The notes beneath the pieces were generated by a model. That model saw nothing but the letters and a program-made list of their open reading frames with translations, was not told where the DNA came from and searched no databases. From a virus: DNA of 24,003 bases. The position numbers were made by a program, and so were the translations under genes. The stretch lies in IMG/VR virus record IMGVR_UViG_3300008117_005862, positions 1 through 24,003 of that record. The stretch is one strand, 5' to 3'. Positions 7,056 to 15,320 of the stretch are shown here, piece by piece (position 1 is the stretch's first letter; each line of letters begins with the position of its first letter).

Positions 7056-8531
7056 TTATAGAACGATTGCTTCTACTAACTTTATTCCAACATCATTGTT
7101 TGTTTCCAATGCTATGGCAAACACATCTTGATATTGATGAAACCCTGCATGAACGGCACAACCATTATCGGCTGCAATTAATCTATCTCCCTTTTTAATA
7201 GCTCCAGTAACTTTTACTGGTACTCGGCCTTTTAAGGCCACAGCCTGACCATTGGATGCACTATTCATAAGATAGGCCGGGTGAGCTGAAATGACCCCAA
7301 TCGCTCTATCTCCAAATATTGCTGCCCTAACTTCGGCTTCGCCACCAACTGTTACTACAGTGCCGACATCATAGTCTGCATCTGTTAGATATTTTTCAGC
7401 AAGGTCAGCATATTCTGCTTCAGCAGCAGTTCCTTCAAAACGATTTGCATATATATCACCAGAACTATCTCTTGCTGCGATAGTTGATGGTGTAGCTGTT
7501 AAACTAGCAGACACGTATGACCCGCCAAGATTAAGTGTATCTGCCTGCGTGGCTACTCCATTAAAAGATGTTGCAAAAACTGTTGCAAACTTGAATGAGC
7601 TAGAACCTAAATTACTTACATTGTTACTGCCCGGCAATGTGTTAGCACCTATAATTTTTAAAGGAGTTTGAACTGTACCTGTATTTGTTTTAAAAACAAT
7701 AGTGTCACTTAGGACGTTTTGTATTGTTGGAGTTGTGCCATCAATAAACACAGACAAATCATCGTCGTTACCTACAGTAAAACCTAAATCACTGAATCTT
7801 ATAGCAACTGTTGGCAATGAAGAGATATCATTTCTAACAAACTTGGTTGCATCTACGCCGCCCAATTTTAAAGCGTTTGATGATGTTCCCCAAAATCTAT
7901 GATCTGTGGACGTTACACCTTCGACATCTGGCCCAAGCGTAACACTCGGTGTATTGACTAAGGTAATGCCCTTTTTAATTACGCTGTATCCTGTAATAGG
8001 ATTGATTGCTGCATTAAGAGTAAATTCATCCGAAGAAATAATATAAACAACTACGCCATTAACCACTGCTTCAACAATAGCGTGTGTGGCGCTGGTAGTA
8101 TCTACAACACTTCTAGATCTTAATTGTGTGGTTTCAGCATTGGCCACTGCTTGTGGACCAACTAATATAAATTCCGATCCACTCCAAGCATATAATTGAT
8201 TGGTATTTGTATTATACCAAAAATCACCAGTAGTCAACCCCACTGGCTCGGAAGCACCTATTTCGGCGCCGCCAGTTGTTCTAAATTTAGTACCATCATA
8301 GAACTTTAGTTTTTTAGTTCCGCTATCATACCAAATCTGACCAGAAATCTTTCTAGTTGGTTCAGAGGTTCCAGCGAAATTTTCTAGAAGATGTACAAAG
8401 TTCTCATTCTGAACTTCACCATATCCTGCATAATTTTTTCCAATTAGCTTGATATCAAGCGTATTATCGACGGTCCCATCTTCAACTACGCTGACTAGTG
8501 TTCCGTTATATCTATTAATGTTATAAGGCAT
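7056..8531 (-). CDS. Tail fibre protein paralog with G2-peptidase-like C-terminal domain, 491 aa
   Basis: Residues 1-130 match the N-terminal module of the two upstream fibre proteins: LIGKNYAGYGEVQNENF, then HLLENFAGTSEP, ISGQIWYDSGTKKLKFYDGT, GDFWYNTNTNQLY and FILVGPQ. The similarity continues more weakly to about residue 300. NVSNLGSSSFKFATVFATSF near 310-330 is a typical phage fibre strand motif. The C-terminal 120 residues begin at about 371 with EYADLAEKYLTDADYDVGTV and continue with GDRAIGVIS and GRVPVKVTGAIKKGDRL. This resembles the peptidase G2 type domain of fibre and tailspike proteins, some of which cleave themselves after trimerisation. I cannot confirm a catalytic residue. The gene has its own late promoter at 8551-8558 and a GGGGTTTAGGGA stretch before the ATG. 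It probably forms part of the adsorption apparatus. Confidence 0.8.
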   Translation of the reverse strand: MPYNINRYNGTLVSVVEDGTVDNTLDIKLIGKNYAGYGEVQNENFVHLLENFAGTSEPTRKISGQIWYDSGTKKLKFYDGTKFRTTGGAEIGASEPVGLTTGDFWYNTNTNQLYAWSGSEFILVGPQAVANAETTQLRSRSVVDTTSATHAIVEAVVNGVVVYIISSDEFTLNAAINPITGYSVIKKGITLVNTPSVTLGPDVEGVTSTDHRFWGTSSNALKLGGVDATKFVRNDISSLPTVAIRFSDLGFTVGNDDDLSVFIDGTTPTIQNVLSDTIVFKTNTGTVQTPLKIIGANTLPGSNNVSNLGSSSFKFATVFATSFNGVATQADTLNLGGSYVSASLTATPSTIAARDSSGDIYANRFEGTAAEAEYADLAEKYLTDADYDVGTVVTVGGEAEVRAAIFGDRAIGVISAHPAYLMNSASNGQAVALKGRVPVKVTGAIKKGDRLIAADNGCAVHAGFHQYQDVFAIALETNNDVGIKLVEAIVL

Positions 8532-8550
8532 TCCCTAAACCCCTTTTCTA

Positions 8551-8558
8551 TATTTATT
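8551..8558 (-). promoter_or_regulatory. Late promoter (AATAAATA) for the 491-aa fibre gene
   Basis: The minus strand reads AATAAATA, a full match to the NATAAATA late-promoter motif reported for T4-like marine phages (T4 itself uses TATAAATA). It ends 20 bases before the ATG at 8531 and lies in the only non-coding gap between the 428- and 491-residue genes, sharing a base with the stop codon of the former. A purine-rich GGGG...AGGG stretch follows before the ATG. Expected recognition is by a phage late sigma-like factor (gp55 type), which is not in this window. Confidence 0.6.
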
Positions 8559-9844
8559 TAAACTGGTACTTTATCATATGCCCAGCCTCTATTTGTTCCT
8601 GTATAAACCAATGTAAACGCAGCAGCTTCCGTAGATACTACGACATTTGATGCGGCTCCGTTGATTTTTTGACCGTTTCTATCAATAGTTACTGGATTAA
8701 AATCCAAACCCTGAATTGAAGCGTCAATAAATGATACAAAATCCCCTATTACCGGACTTGCTGGCAGTGTTATTGTAAACGGTGAAACATCTGCAGCCAA
8801 TAATATTTTTTCATTAGGTTGAGCTGTATAATTTGCTGACTTAGAAATCCAAGATGATTTTACAGTTCCTGTAACTTCTAAATTTCCAGAAATTTTAGCA
8901 GAACCGCCAACATGAAGGGTTTGTTCTGGATTACTATTGAAAATTCCTATCCTAGAAGTAGTGGTCTTTACAGTTATCGCTTCAACCTCAACTGTTGCAT
9001 TTCTTACAATTAATTTAAAATCTTGCCCTGATCTATTACTAGCTATGGCAAATGTTAAATTGTCTATCCTAAATTCATTATTTTGTGTCGGGCCAAGAAC
9101 TAACGGCACTGCGTTCTGTATTCTTATTTGTCCAATAGTAGTGGAATCAGTTTCTGTACTTAAAAAACTACTGACACCCTTTAAATTCCCCAATCCATCA
9201 AGCAATGCATCGGCTTTAGATGCAGTGACATAAAATTTTATTTGACTGTCATTAGCTTGGGTGAATCCCTTTCTAATAACACCAGTAAATCCTTCACTAG
9301 TCAAATCTAGTGCGTCTCTAGTGGACGGAGTGAATTCATCTTTACTAAAAATTCCTAATAAACTTTGGCCTGCCCAAAGTTTTACAATCGATCTTAAATT
9401 TCCGCTGACGTCGGATACACTGACGACTTCAGGACCAGATATACCTTGTTCAGCAGTATATAAAGGCCCAGCTAGTACTGTATCTTGTCCATCATAAAAA
9501 AACATTTGATTAGATGCATTATTAATCCATATGTCACCTTGAACAAGTGTAGTCGGTCTACTTGATGCAATTATAGGACCACCACTAGTTTTAAACTGTG
9601 TGCCATCATATATCTTTAATCTATTTTCATTAGAGTCGTACCATATCTGTCCTCTGATAGGAAAATTTGGTGGAGTCGAACTGGCAAAATTTTCTAATAA
9701 CTTTATAAAATTTTCATTTAGTAATTCACCATAATTACTGGTATTTTTACCAACTAGCGTGAGATCAGTGCTAGTTTGATCTATAGTTTTATCAAGTAGT
9801 TCGGTTAATTCTGAACCATCAGTTTTATTAATAATGTATGCCAT
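8558..9844 (-). CDS. Tail fibre protein paralog, 428 aa
   Basis: This is the second of three related fibre proteins. The shared N-terminal module is clear: LVGKNTSNYGELLNENFIKL, then LLENFASSTPPNFPIRGQIW, KIYDGTQFKTSGG and GDIWINNASNQMFFYDGQ. FSKDEFTPSTRDAL at about 165-178 matches SERQFTPKSAIEGF of the 704-residue protein. Around 300-330 it has a repetitive shaft-like segment (TLHVGGSAKISGNLEVTGTV). The last 90 residues (ANYTAQPNEKILLAADVSPF, then TITLPASPVIGDFVSFIDA and GTNRGWAYDKVPV) form a compact beta domain of a kind often found at fibre ends. There is no collar and no peptidase-like tip. The ATG overlaps the stop of the 704-residue gene by one base (TAATG) behind a GGAT ribosome binding site, so it is coupled to it. 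Confidence 0.8.
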   Translation of the reverse strand: MAYIINKTDGSELTELLDKTIDQTSTDLTLVGKNTSNYGELLNENFIKLLENFASSTPPNFPIRGQIWYDSNENRLKIYDGTQFKTSGGPIIASSRPTTLVQGDIWINNASNQMFFYDGQDTVLAGPLYTAEQGISGPEVVSVSDVSGNLRSIVKLWAGQSLLGIFSKDEFTPSTRDALDLTSEGFTGVIRKGFTQANDSQIKFYVTASKADALLDGLGNLKGVSSFLSTETDSTTIGQIRIQNAVPLVLGPTQNNEFRIDNLTFAIASNRSGQDFKLIVRNATVEVEAITVKTTTSRIGIFNSNPEQTLHVGGSAKISGNLEVTGTVKSSWISKSANYTAQPNEKILLAADVSPFTITLPASPVIGDFVSFIDASIQGLDFNPVTIDRNGQKINGAASNVVVSTEAAAFTLVYTGTNRGWAYDKVPV

Positions 9845-11958
9845 TAAGCTATCCTACCTGTAAATATGATATAATTAATTGTTTGATAATTATTTGTGAT
9901 AGAAAAAGGCACTGCTAAGGAACTTGATGGCAAGTCGTCCATGAATATGCCACCACTGTCTACCATAAGTTGGCCTTGTCCAGTTGCAGTGAGGCCATTT
10001 GAACCTTCTGCGTTCGTATCCGGAGGTGTGCCTGTCGCTGGTTTAAACGCATAAAATTGGCTTCCTGCATTTCCTTTTAAATCATGTACGTGTTGTGGCA
10101 AATTATTACGTGTCAATTGTATTTCTGCAACACCACCTACACCGCCCAATTCATCAGCTGCAACATCTGGAACCCTATTAGGTCCTGGGGTTGCGCCCGA
10201 ATTCGACATGTTATCTTTACCAAGAGGAAATCTTCCTCTCAAATCCGGTAATCCGAAAGTGGCAACTCCTGTTAAGAGACTCAATGGTTTATATCTGTAC
10301 TCAATGACTGCGAATAATTCCGGGTATGAGGCAATAAGTTGCTCACTACCATCGCAAAGCAAATATCCGATAGGAACTACTGCACCGGCAAAGGGAAAAA
10401 TTGCCCCCGTAGGTACTAAAGGAACATTTCTAAGAATAGTTGCTTTACTTACTCTGCTTAAAACTCCAGCTCGACTTGTTAAAAATTCATCACTTGCCTG
10501 AGAATCTGTCGCTTGTGGCTTATTTGTTATAAATGACGGACTAATAATTCCAGTTAATGTCACAGTGTTGGTCGATGTTGATCCATTAAAATTAACCCCT
10601 GTACTAACAATATCACTTGCTTGTAATACAGAACCAAACGAATCAACCCGATCACCAAGACTAAACACTGTAGTCGATGTTAGTCCCGAAGCAGTTCCAG
10701 AAATATTACCAGTTAAAAATCCATTGAAATTGCCAAAAAATGTTGTAGCAGGTTTTCCTGCTAGTTCGCTTTCTGGTTGCCCGACCCTATTAGCAAAAAT
10801 GTTATTCCACCTAACTGCGGCTGATCCTAAATTAAAAGAGTTATCAGTTTTTGGTAAAATTGTTTTAAGGTTTGAATTCCCATCGACTTCTAAATTTTCA
10901 CCAACAAATAATCTTTTATTAATACTTGCACCACCAGTAGTCATTATTGATCCGGTGTTTATTCCGGTAGAGTTTTCAGTATTGGCTACAATAAGTTTTC
11001 CGTTTGTTTTTATATTTCCAACTACATCTAAACTTTCATCGGGGTTTGTTTTATTAATTCCTACTTTTTGACTGCTGTCAATTCTTAATACTGTTGGAGT
11101 ACCAGATGAAGATTTGAGTTTAAAATCTATACTTGATCCAGAAATTTTATTAAAGATCAAAGCCGAATTACTATCAATAGCTATACTTAACGAAGAGTCT
11201 CCTCCGATATTGATACCGGCATTGTTTCTAACACTTAGACCAAAATTAGTTACGCTTGGTTGATCTGATCTTAGAAAGTTTGATGCTGCAACTGTAGAAG
11301 ACCCTATTACTAGCGCATCTGCTTTTTCAGCAACACCCCAAAATTTATTACCTAACGTTGTACTGTTAAAGTTTTTAGATGATAAATTAATACCCTGTTT
11401 TAGTGTAGTAAATCCCTCTATTGCTGATTTCGGTGTGAACTGTCTTTCACTGATTATTGCTACTCTTTCATCCTTTACAAACAAGGTTACAACCGGTCTA
11501 ACTTCATTACCTAACGTGTCAGATATTAATTCTACTTCTGCACCTGTCCTTTGACCTGTACTATATTGTGGACCAACTAGTACCCATGTAGATCCGTTGT
11601 AAAGAAAAAGTTGTTGATTATCTGTATCAACCCATAGATCACCAATTACAGATGTTACTGGTGATGTTGTTGCTTTTTTAACGTTACCTGCTGCTACCCA
11701 TCTTGAACCATCAAACAATTTTAACTGATTATTTTCACCTACAGTAGTATCATACCACAGTTGTCCAGTTACTGGATTTGTCGGTTCAGTACTTTTTGCG
11801 AAATTTTCTAAAAGATGTAAAAAATTTTCAGCAATCGCTTGACTGTATCCAGCATAATTTTTTCCAATAAATGCAACACTTCTATCTTGATTAAGAGTCT
11901 GATCGTTAACTGTTATTGGCGTTTTTGTTGTGTCGCTAAACTTAACTTGATAACTCAT
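9844..11958 (-). CDS. Tail fibre protein with C-terminal tail-collar domain, 704 aa
   Basis: The N-terminal 130 residues carry the module shared with the two following genes (FIGKNYAGYSQAIAENFLHL, TGQLWYDTTVGENNQLKLF, GDLWVDTDNQQLFLYNGS). The shaft follows, with fibre-type strands such as VGINKTNPDESLDVVGNIKT near 310 and NSFNLGSAAVRWNNIFANRV near 380. From about residue 512 the sequence is a phage tail collar domain: PTGAIFPFAGAVVPIGYLLC, then DGSEQLIASYPELF and FGLPDLRGRFPLG. Further on, LPQHVHDL carries the HxH pair that binds metal in some short-fibre tips, and the end (NYQTINYIIFTGRIA) is the usual close of this fold. It should be a host-recognition fibre. The ATG follows the previous stop by one base, with GGAG eight bases upstream. 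Confidence 0.88.
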   Translation of the reverse strand: MSYQVKFSDTTKTPITVNDQTLNQDRSVAFIGKNYAGYSQAIAENFLHLLENFAKSTEPTNPVTGQLWYDTTVGENNQLKLFDGSRWVAAGNVKKATTSPVTSVIGDLWVDTDNQQLFLYNGSTWVLVGPQYSTGQRTGAEVELISDTLGNEVRPVVTLFVKDERVAIISERQFTPKSAIEGFTTLKQGINLSSKNFNSTTLGNKFWGVAEKADALVIGSSTVAASNFLRSDQPSVTNFGLSVRNNAGINIGGDSSLSIAIDSNSALIFNKISGSSIDFKLKSSSGTPTVLRIDSSQKVGINKTNPDESLDVVGNIKTNGKLIVANTENSTGINTGSIMTTGGASINKRLFVGENLEVDGNSNLKTILPKTDNSFNLGSAAVRWNNIFANRVGQPESELAGKPATTFFGNFNGFLTGNISGTASGLTSTTVFSLGDRVDSFGSVLQASDIVSTGVNFNGSTSTNTVTLTGIISPSFITNKPQATDSQASDEFLTSRAGVLSRVSKATILRNVPLVPTGAIFPFAGAVVPIGYLLCDGSEQLIASYPELFAVIEYRYKPLSLLTGVATFGLPDLRGRFPLGKDNMSNSGATPGPNRVPDVAADELGGVGGVAEIQLTRNNLPQHVHDLKGNAGSQFYAFKPATGTPPDTNAEGSNGLTATGQGQLMVDSGGIFMDDLPSSSLAVPFSITNNYQTINYIIFTGRIA

Positions 11959-11959
11959 A

Positions 11960-12568
11960 TTATGCTCCGTTCAATCCAGTTAAACTCTGTATTCTAACTG
12001 TATAGTCTATTTGAATTAATCTATTCAAAGATTTTTGCACTGGGTGAAAAATTACATGAGTTAATAATTTACTGTTTCCTGAAGAACTATAAGATTTAAG
12101 ACCCAACTCATCAAAAACAAAATTTCCTTCATTGCTATTTGAATTATCAAATGCTTGTTGCCCTGCAGCATCGCCATAATCTAAAAGACATGTAATGAAA
12201 ACATCTGTATAGTTAGTGCCAGTTACGTGCCTAGATTCGATAAAATTCCTAGTTGGGTCTACGTTTGATATTGATCTGTCATCAACAACTTTGGCATAAC
12301 GTTCATTATAAAGACTGGCATTAATACCAGTGCTGTTTGGTGTAAGGTACGTGATGATACCTGTAGGATCGACCGCTGTTCCTCCATTACCAAATGCCAT
12401 CTCATATATAAACCCTTGACCAGAATTTGAAATACTTTCGGCAAGAGCTATACTCATATTTTCATAATGGATTGCATTTCGTTTATTAACATATATTTTC
12501 TGGGACTCGGGATCCCAAATTTTTATATGCCCTTCTACATGTATTCCGGTTAAATCTCTATTTTGCAT
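11960..12568 (-). CDS. Virion protein of T4-like marine phage type, 202 aa
   Basis: This 202-residue protein begins MQNRDLTGIHVEGHIKIWDP, followed by a strand-rich segment (KIYVNKRNAIHYENMSIAL), a Gly-rich loop (EMAFGNGGTAVDPTG) and C-terminal strands (LNRLIQIDYTVRIQS). I recall similar proteins among structural genes of marine T4-like phages but cannot assign a T4 gene number. No catalytic motif is seen. It is the first gene after a clear late promoter at 12590-12597 and lies one base before the 704-residue fibre gene. A connector, adaptor or small fibre-attachment protein would fit that position; this is inference. The ATG at 12568 has a GCGAG element a few bases upstream, and two nested smaller frames are shadows. 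Confidence 0.75.
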   Translation of the reverse strand: MQNRDLTGIHVEGHIKIWDPESQKIYVNKRNAIHYENMSIALAESISNSGQGFIYEMAFGNGGTAVDPTGIITYLTPNSTGINASLYNERYAKVVDDRSISNVDPTRNFIESRHVTGTNYTDVFITCLLDYGDAAGQQAFDNSNSNEGNFVFDELGLKSYSSSGNSKLLTHVIFHPVQKSLNRLIQIDYTVRIQSLTGLNGA

Positions 12569-12589
12569 GGTTATCTCGCATTATTTTAT

Positions 12590-12597
12590 TATTTATC
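12590..12597 (-). promoter_or_regulatory. Late promoter (GATAAATA) before the 202-aa and fibre genes
   Basis: The minus strand reads GATAAATA, a full match to the NATAAATA late-promoter motif. It sits in the 69-base gap between the subtilase-like gene and the 202-residue gene, the longest non-coding gap in the window, 22 bases before the ATG at 12568. It should drive a late transcript covering the 202-, 704- and 428-residue genes. No hairpin terminator for the preceding gene is visible in the gap. Confidence 0.65.
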
Positions 12598-12637
12598 TGC
12601 TTTCATAATGTGTTAGTTTTATGATTTGAATGGTTTT

Positions 12638-15316
12638 TCAAGAACGTCTAATGCGTGTTCTAGGGAACACAGCACCAGATGATGGCCTCGAACTTACATT
12701 TATTTTAGGAAATACATTTCCCTCAAATCTTCTTTCAACATAATAATACAGATACTTGTTTGGTGCTCCTTGCAAGTCTCGTCCATCAGTGGGGCCGCCG
12801 TTTGTAGTAGTAAGTTGCCCAGTCTTTGAATATCCTAAAATATAATGTTTAGCTTGTTCTTGCCTCATTGTTGGGTATGTTTCCAAGGCACATGCTAATA
12901 CTCCACAAACTTGTGGACTTGCCATGCTAGTTCCAGAATTTTTATTAATTCTAAAGGAAGAATTCCTGGGGTCAGGAGCTCCGCCTGAAGGAACTGCGCT
13001 TAAAATATGTGTTCCTGGAGCAAAAATATCAACACCAGGACCACAATCACTAAACGTTACTTTTTGATCTAGTTGAATAGAATCAACAGCACCAACACAG
13101 ATATTAGGAATATCATAGTCACCATTAACCGTATCATCATTAGCTGTGGGGCTTGTTCCTCTCATGTAATAATAAGGTTGAGCTACACTACCTGGATACC
13201 GAATAGCCATTTCAAAAGTATTATCCCAATCTGGGCCGCCCGGTATATCGTGTTTCCATCGGCCGTTCCCTGCGGCTCCAACAAAAAGTATTCCTTCATC
13301 AATAGCATCTTCTAAATCTGCATCTAACGGACCTACACGAACTGGTATTCTTTGATTAGCTATGAACCCCCATTGATTGAGTTGATTTGAACTAAACCCA
13401 CCACCTACAATTGTTTTTCTATTATTTTGTGCAATGCTAATGTCAATCCTTGCAGGATATGCTTCATAAAATGTATATTGATATCGCATGTTTGGGCTAC
13501 CTAATGTCCCACTTGTATTTGCATTTCCTTCTACTATCACTCTATAAGTTCTATTTGGTGCGATGCCTTCAACTCCATGATATATTCTTTGAACAGAATT
13601 GTCAGCAGAGCTAATCATAATCTTCGGTAACGGGGGATTAGACGCTGATAATCCTGAATAATTTGCAGAACCCGAACCAAAAGTCAAATATGTATTAGTG
13701 CCCACATAAACTGCTGTATAATCCACAGACAAGTATGTAACATTGAATGGTAAATTTATTTGCCAGAATCCATCGTCATTTGAACCTGATGAGGGTGTTG
13801 TCGAGGACGTTAATCCAGAAGTAGTTCCGATGGATGCACCAATTAAACTCTCAACTGTGGCGCTGGCGTTTCCGCCTGTAGATTTGCTAATCAAACTCAT
13901 TAGCGATGCAAAAACTGGATCAGTTGACGATTGCAAATCCACTGTTGTAGTATAAGTGACCGTGTATTGTCCAGTAGCCGTCAATGATACTGTTTCTTCA
14001 ATGAGCGTTTCAATTTGACTTCCAAAAATTGTATCCGTATATGTTGTAACAACACTGTTGGGATCTGTTATTGTTACTTCAGAAGTCAAAATTATTGGCC
14101 CAGTTGTTGAACCCACAGCCACATTGCTTAAAATTTCGAAACTAACTGGTTGTGTTATAGAAAATGTTAGTTGATAAGTTGTGTTCGGCTGGACAAAAGA
14201 ATTAAAATAGCATTGGGCACCTTCTTGTACCCAAGTCCCAGGAATTGAATTAAATGTAACTGTGTTAGGTGTTCCTGCTTGTGAACCAGTTGTAATGATT
14301 CTTTGAGATATATTTTCAGGATCATTAGTGAAAAAAGACAGTAAAGAATTAGAACTATATACTCCAGATAGCCCTGTATAATTTGTAGTTCCACCAGGAG
14401 CTTCATATCTAGTTCCTCGATACGTCACAGCAGTTATATCGGCAAAACTCCATTCTCCAGGAAAAATACTCATGCCCCAACTGTTGTTACAAATAGTTGG
14501 ATTTTTTCTACCAGTAGCCGGGTTCACTGTCTTAGTTCTATGAAATTCTCTTACATAGTCCATAACATAGGGAAAAAGTGCATTTCCTTCATCACCAGCA
14601 TAATAGTAAATGTTGTATATATTAGCTGCTCTTGCCCAGCCTTGAGTATTACCTGCCACTGTTCCAGCAACGTGTGTAGCATGGTCACTAGTAGAATAAA
14701 CGTAATTTCCTGGTGGCAGACCCCTAACCACAGGATCGTGTTGAAGCCAATTGTATTGCACTGCCCTAGAGCCACCAGTTCCATTTGAATTTACTGCATA
14801 TTCTGGATGATTAAAGGTAATGCCATTTCCATCAATGATGACTACATCAACATTTTTTCCTGTTTGAGCAAGTTTTATTGTTCCAGATGCAATTGGATTA
14901 CCAGTTCCAGTTCCATCAAATCCTAGTCCTCCCCAATTGGCTCTTTGAGATCCCTCAACGCATCGTAACAAGCCCCAATTGTTCATGTCTGTGGCACTAC
15001 TTCCACTTTTATTCCAGTTAGTGCTTGTTTGTGATATTGAAAATTCACCTGCAGAAATTCCTAATTCGCTGGGAATTAGTTCGATATTTTTTACTCTAGT
15101 ATCTTTTTTTAACTCTTCAACCTCCCATGCTGTAAGCATAAATTCAGAATTTCTACTGACTGGGCGTTTGTTTACACAGATAACTGCTCTAAGTATGTCA
15201 GTTCCAGGAGGCGCGATGCCATCAGTTTCGAGATCGTTATGCAAACTTTCCATCATCTCAAAATCATGGAGTGTCACAATATATCTTTTTACACCTACAT
15301 AATCGATCATTGACAT
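12638..15316 (-). CDS. Subtilisin-like (S8) serine protease domain protein with large insert, 892 aa
   Basis: The protein opens with a 100-residue module (YIVTLHDFEMMESLHNDL, later LTAWEVEELKKDTRVKNIEL) resembling a propeptide-type fold. The catalytic elements follow in order. VDVVIIDGNG gives Asp162, SDHATHVAGTVAG gives His212, LFVGAAGNG gives the oxyanion Asn684, and SGTSMASPQVCGVLA gives Ser797. NNSWG at 277-281 is the conserved strand before the insert. Between about 285 and 650, some 365 residues of Ser/Thr-rich beta sequence are inserted, ending with a probable beta sandwich (WQINLPFNVTYLSVDYTAVY to QYTFYEAYPARIDISIA). All residues needed for activity are present. Its place among fibre genes suggests a virion-borne protease that could process fibres or cut host surface proteins; that role is inferred. 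The ATG follows the previous stop by four bases with a strong AGAGGATTAA site. No signal peptide is seen. Confidence 0.88.
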   Translation of the reverse strand: MSMIDYVGVKRYIVTLHDFEMMESLHNDLETDGIAPPGTDILRAVICVNKRPVSRNSEFMLTAWEVEELKKDTRVKNIELIPSELGISAGEFSISQTSTNWNKSGSSATDMNNWGLLRCVEGSQRANWGGLGFDGTGTGNPIASGTIKLAQTGKNVDVVIIDGNGITFNHPEYAVNSNGTGGSRAVQYNWLQHDPVVRGLPPGNYVYSTSDHATHVAGTVAGNTQGWARAANIYNIYYYAGDEGNALFPYVMDYVREFHRTKTVNPATGRKNPTICNNSWGMSIFPGEWSFADITAVTYRGTRYEAPGGTTNYTGLSGVYSSNSLLSFFTNDPENISQRIITTGSQAGTPNTVTFNSIPGTWVQEGAQCYFNSFVQPNTTYQLTFSITQPVSFEILSNVAVGSTTGPIILTSEVTITDPNSVVTTYTDTIFGSQIETLIEETVSLTATGQYTVTYTTTVDLQSSTDPVFASLMSLISKSTGGNASATVESLIGASIGTTSGLTSSTTPSSGSNDDGFWQINLPFNVTYLSVDYTAVYVGTNTYLTFGSGSANYSGLSASNPPLPKIMISSADNSVQRIYHGVEGIAPNRTYRVIVEGNANTSGTLGSPNMRYQYTFYEAYPARIDISIAQNNRKTIVGGGFSSNQLNQWGFIANQRIPVRVGPLDADLEDAIDEGILFVGAAGNGRWKHDIPGGPDWDNTFEMAIRYPGSVAQPYYYMRGTSPTANDDTVNGDYDIPNICVGAVDSIQLDQKVTFSDCGPGVDIFAPGTHILSAVPSGGAPDPRNSSFRINKNSGTSMASPQVCGVLACALETYPTMRQEQAKHYILGYSKTGQLTTTNGGPTDGRDLQGAPNKYLYYYVERRFEGNVFPKINVSSRPSSGAVFPRTRIRRS

Positions 15317-15320
15317 ATTA

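Noticed and set aside
10565-11071. A 168-residue open frame on the plus strand, the longest on that strand.
   Set aside because: It lies wholly inside the 704-residue fibre gene on the other strand, has no ribosome binding site and no family resemblance. The same applies to the other plus-strand frames in the window.
12569-12637. A possible terminator in the longest non-coding gap.
   Set aside because: No stable GC stem followed by a T run is visible on either strand; the gap is accounted for by the late promoter.
14167-14784. Minus-strand frames of 77-79 residues inside the subtilase-like gene, with hydrophobic stretches that mimic membrane proteins.
   Set aside because: They are shifted readings of a well-supported 892-residue gene and have no start signals.
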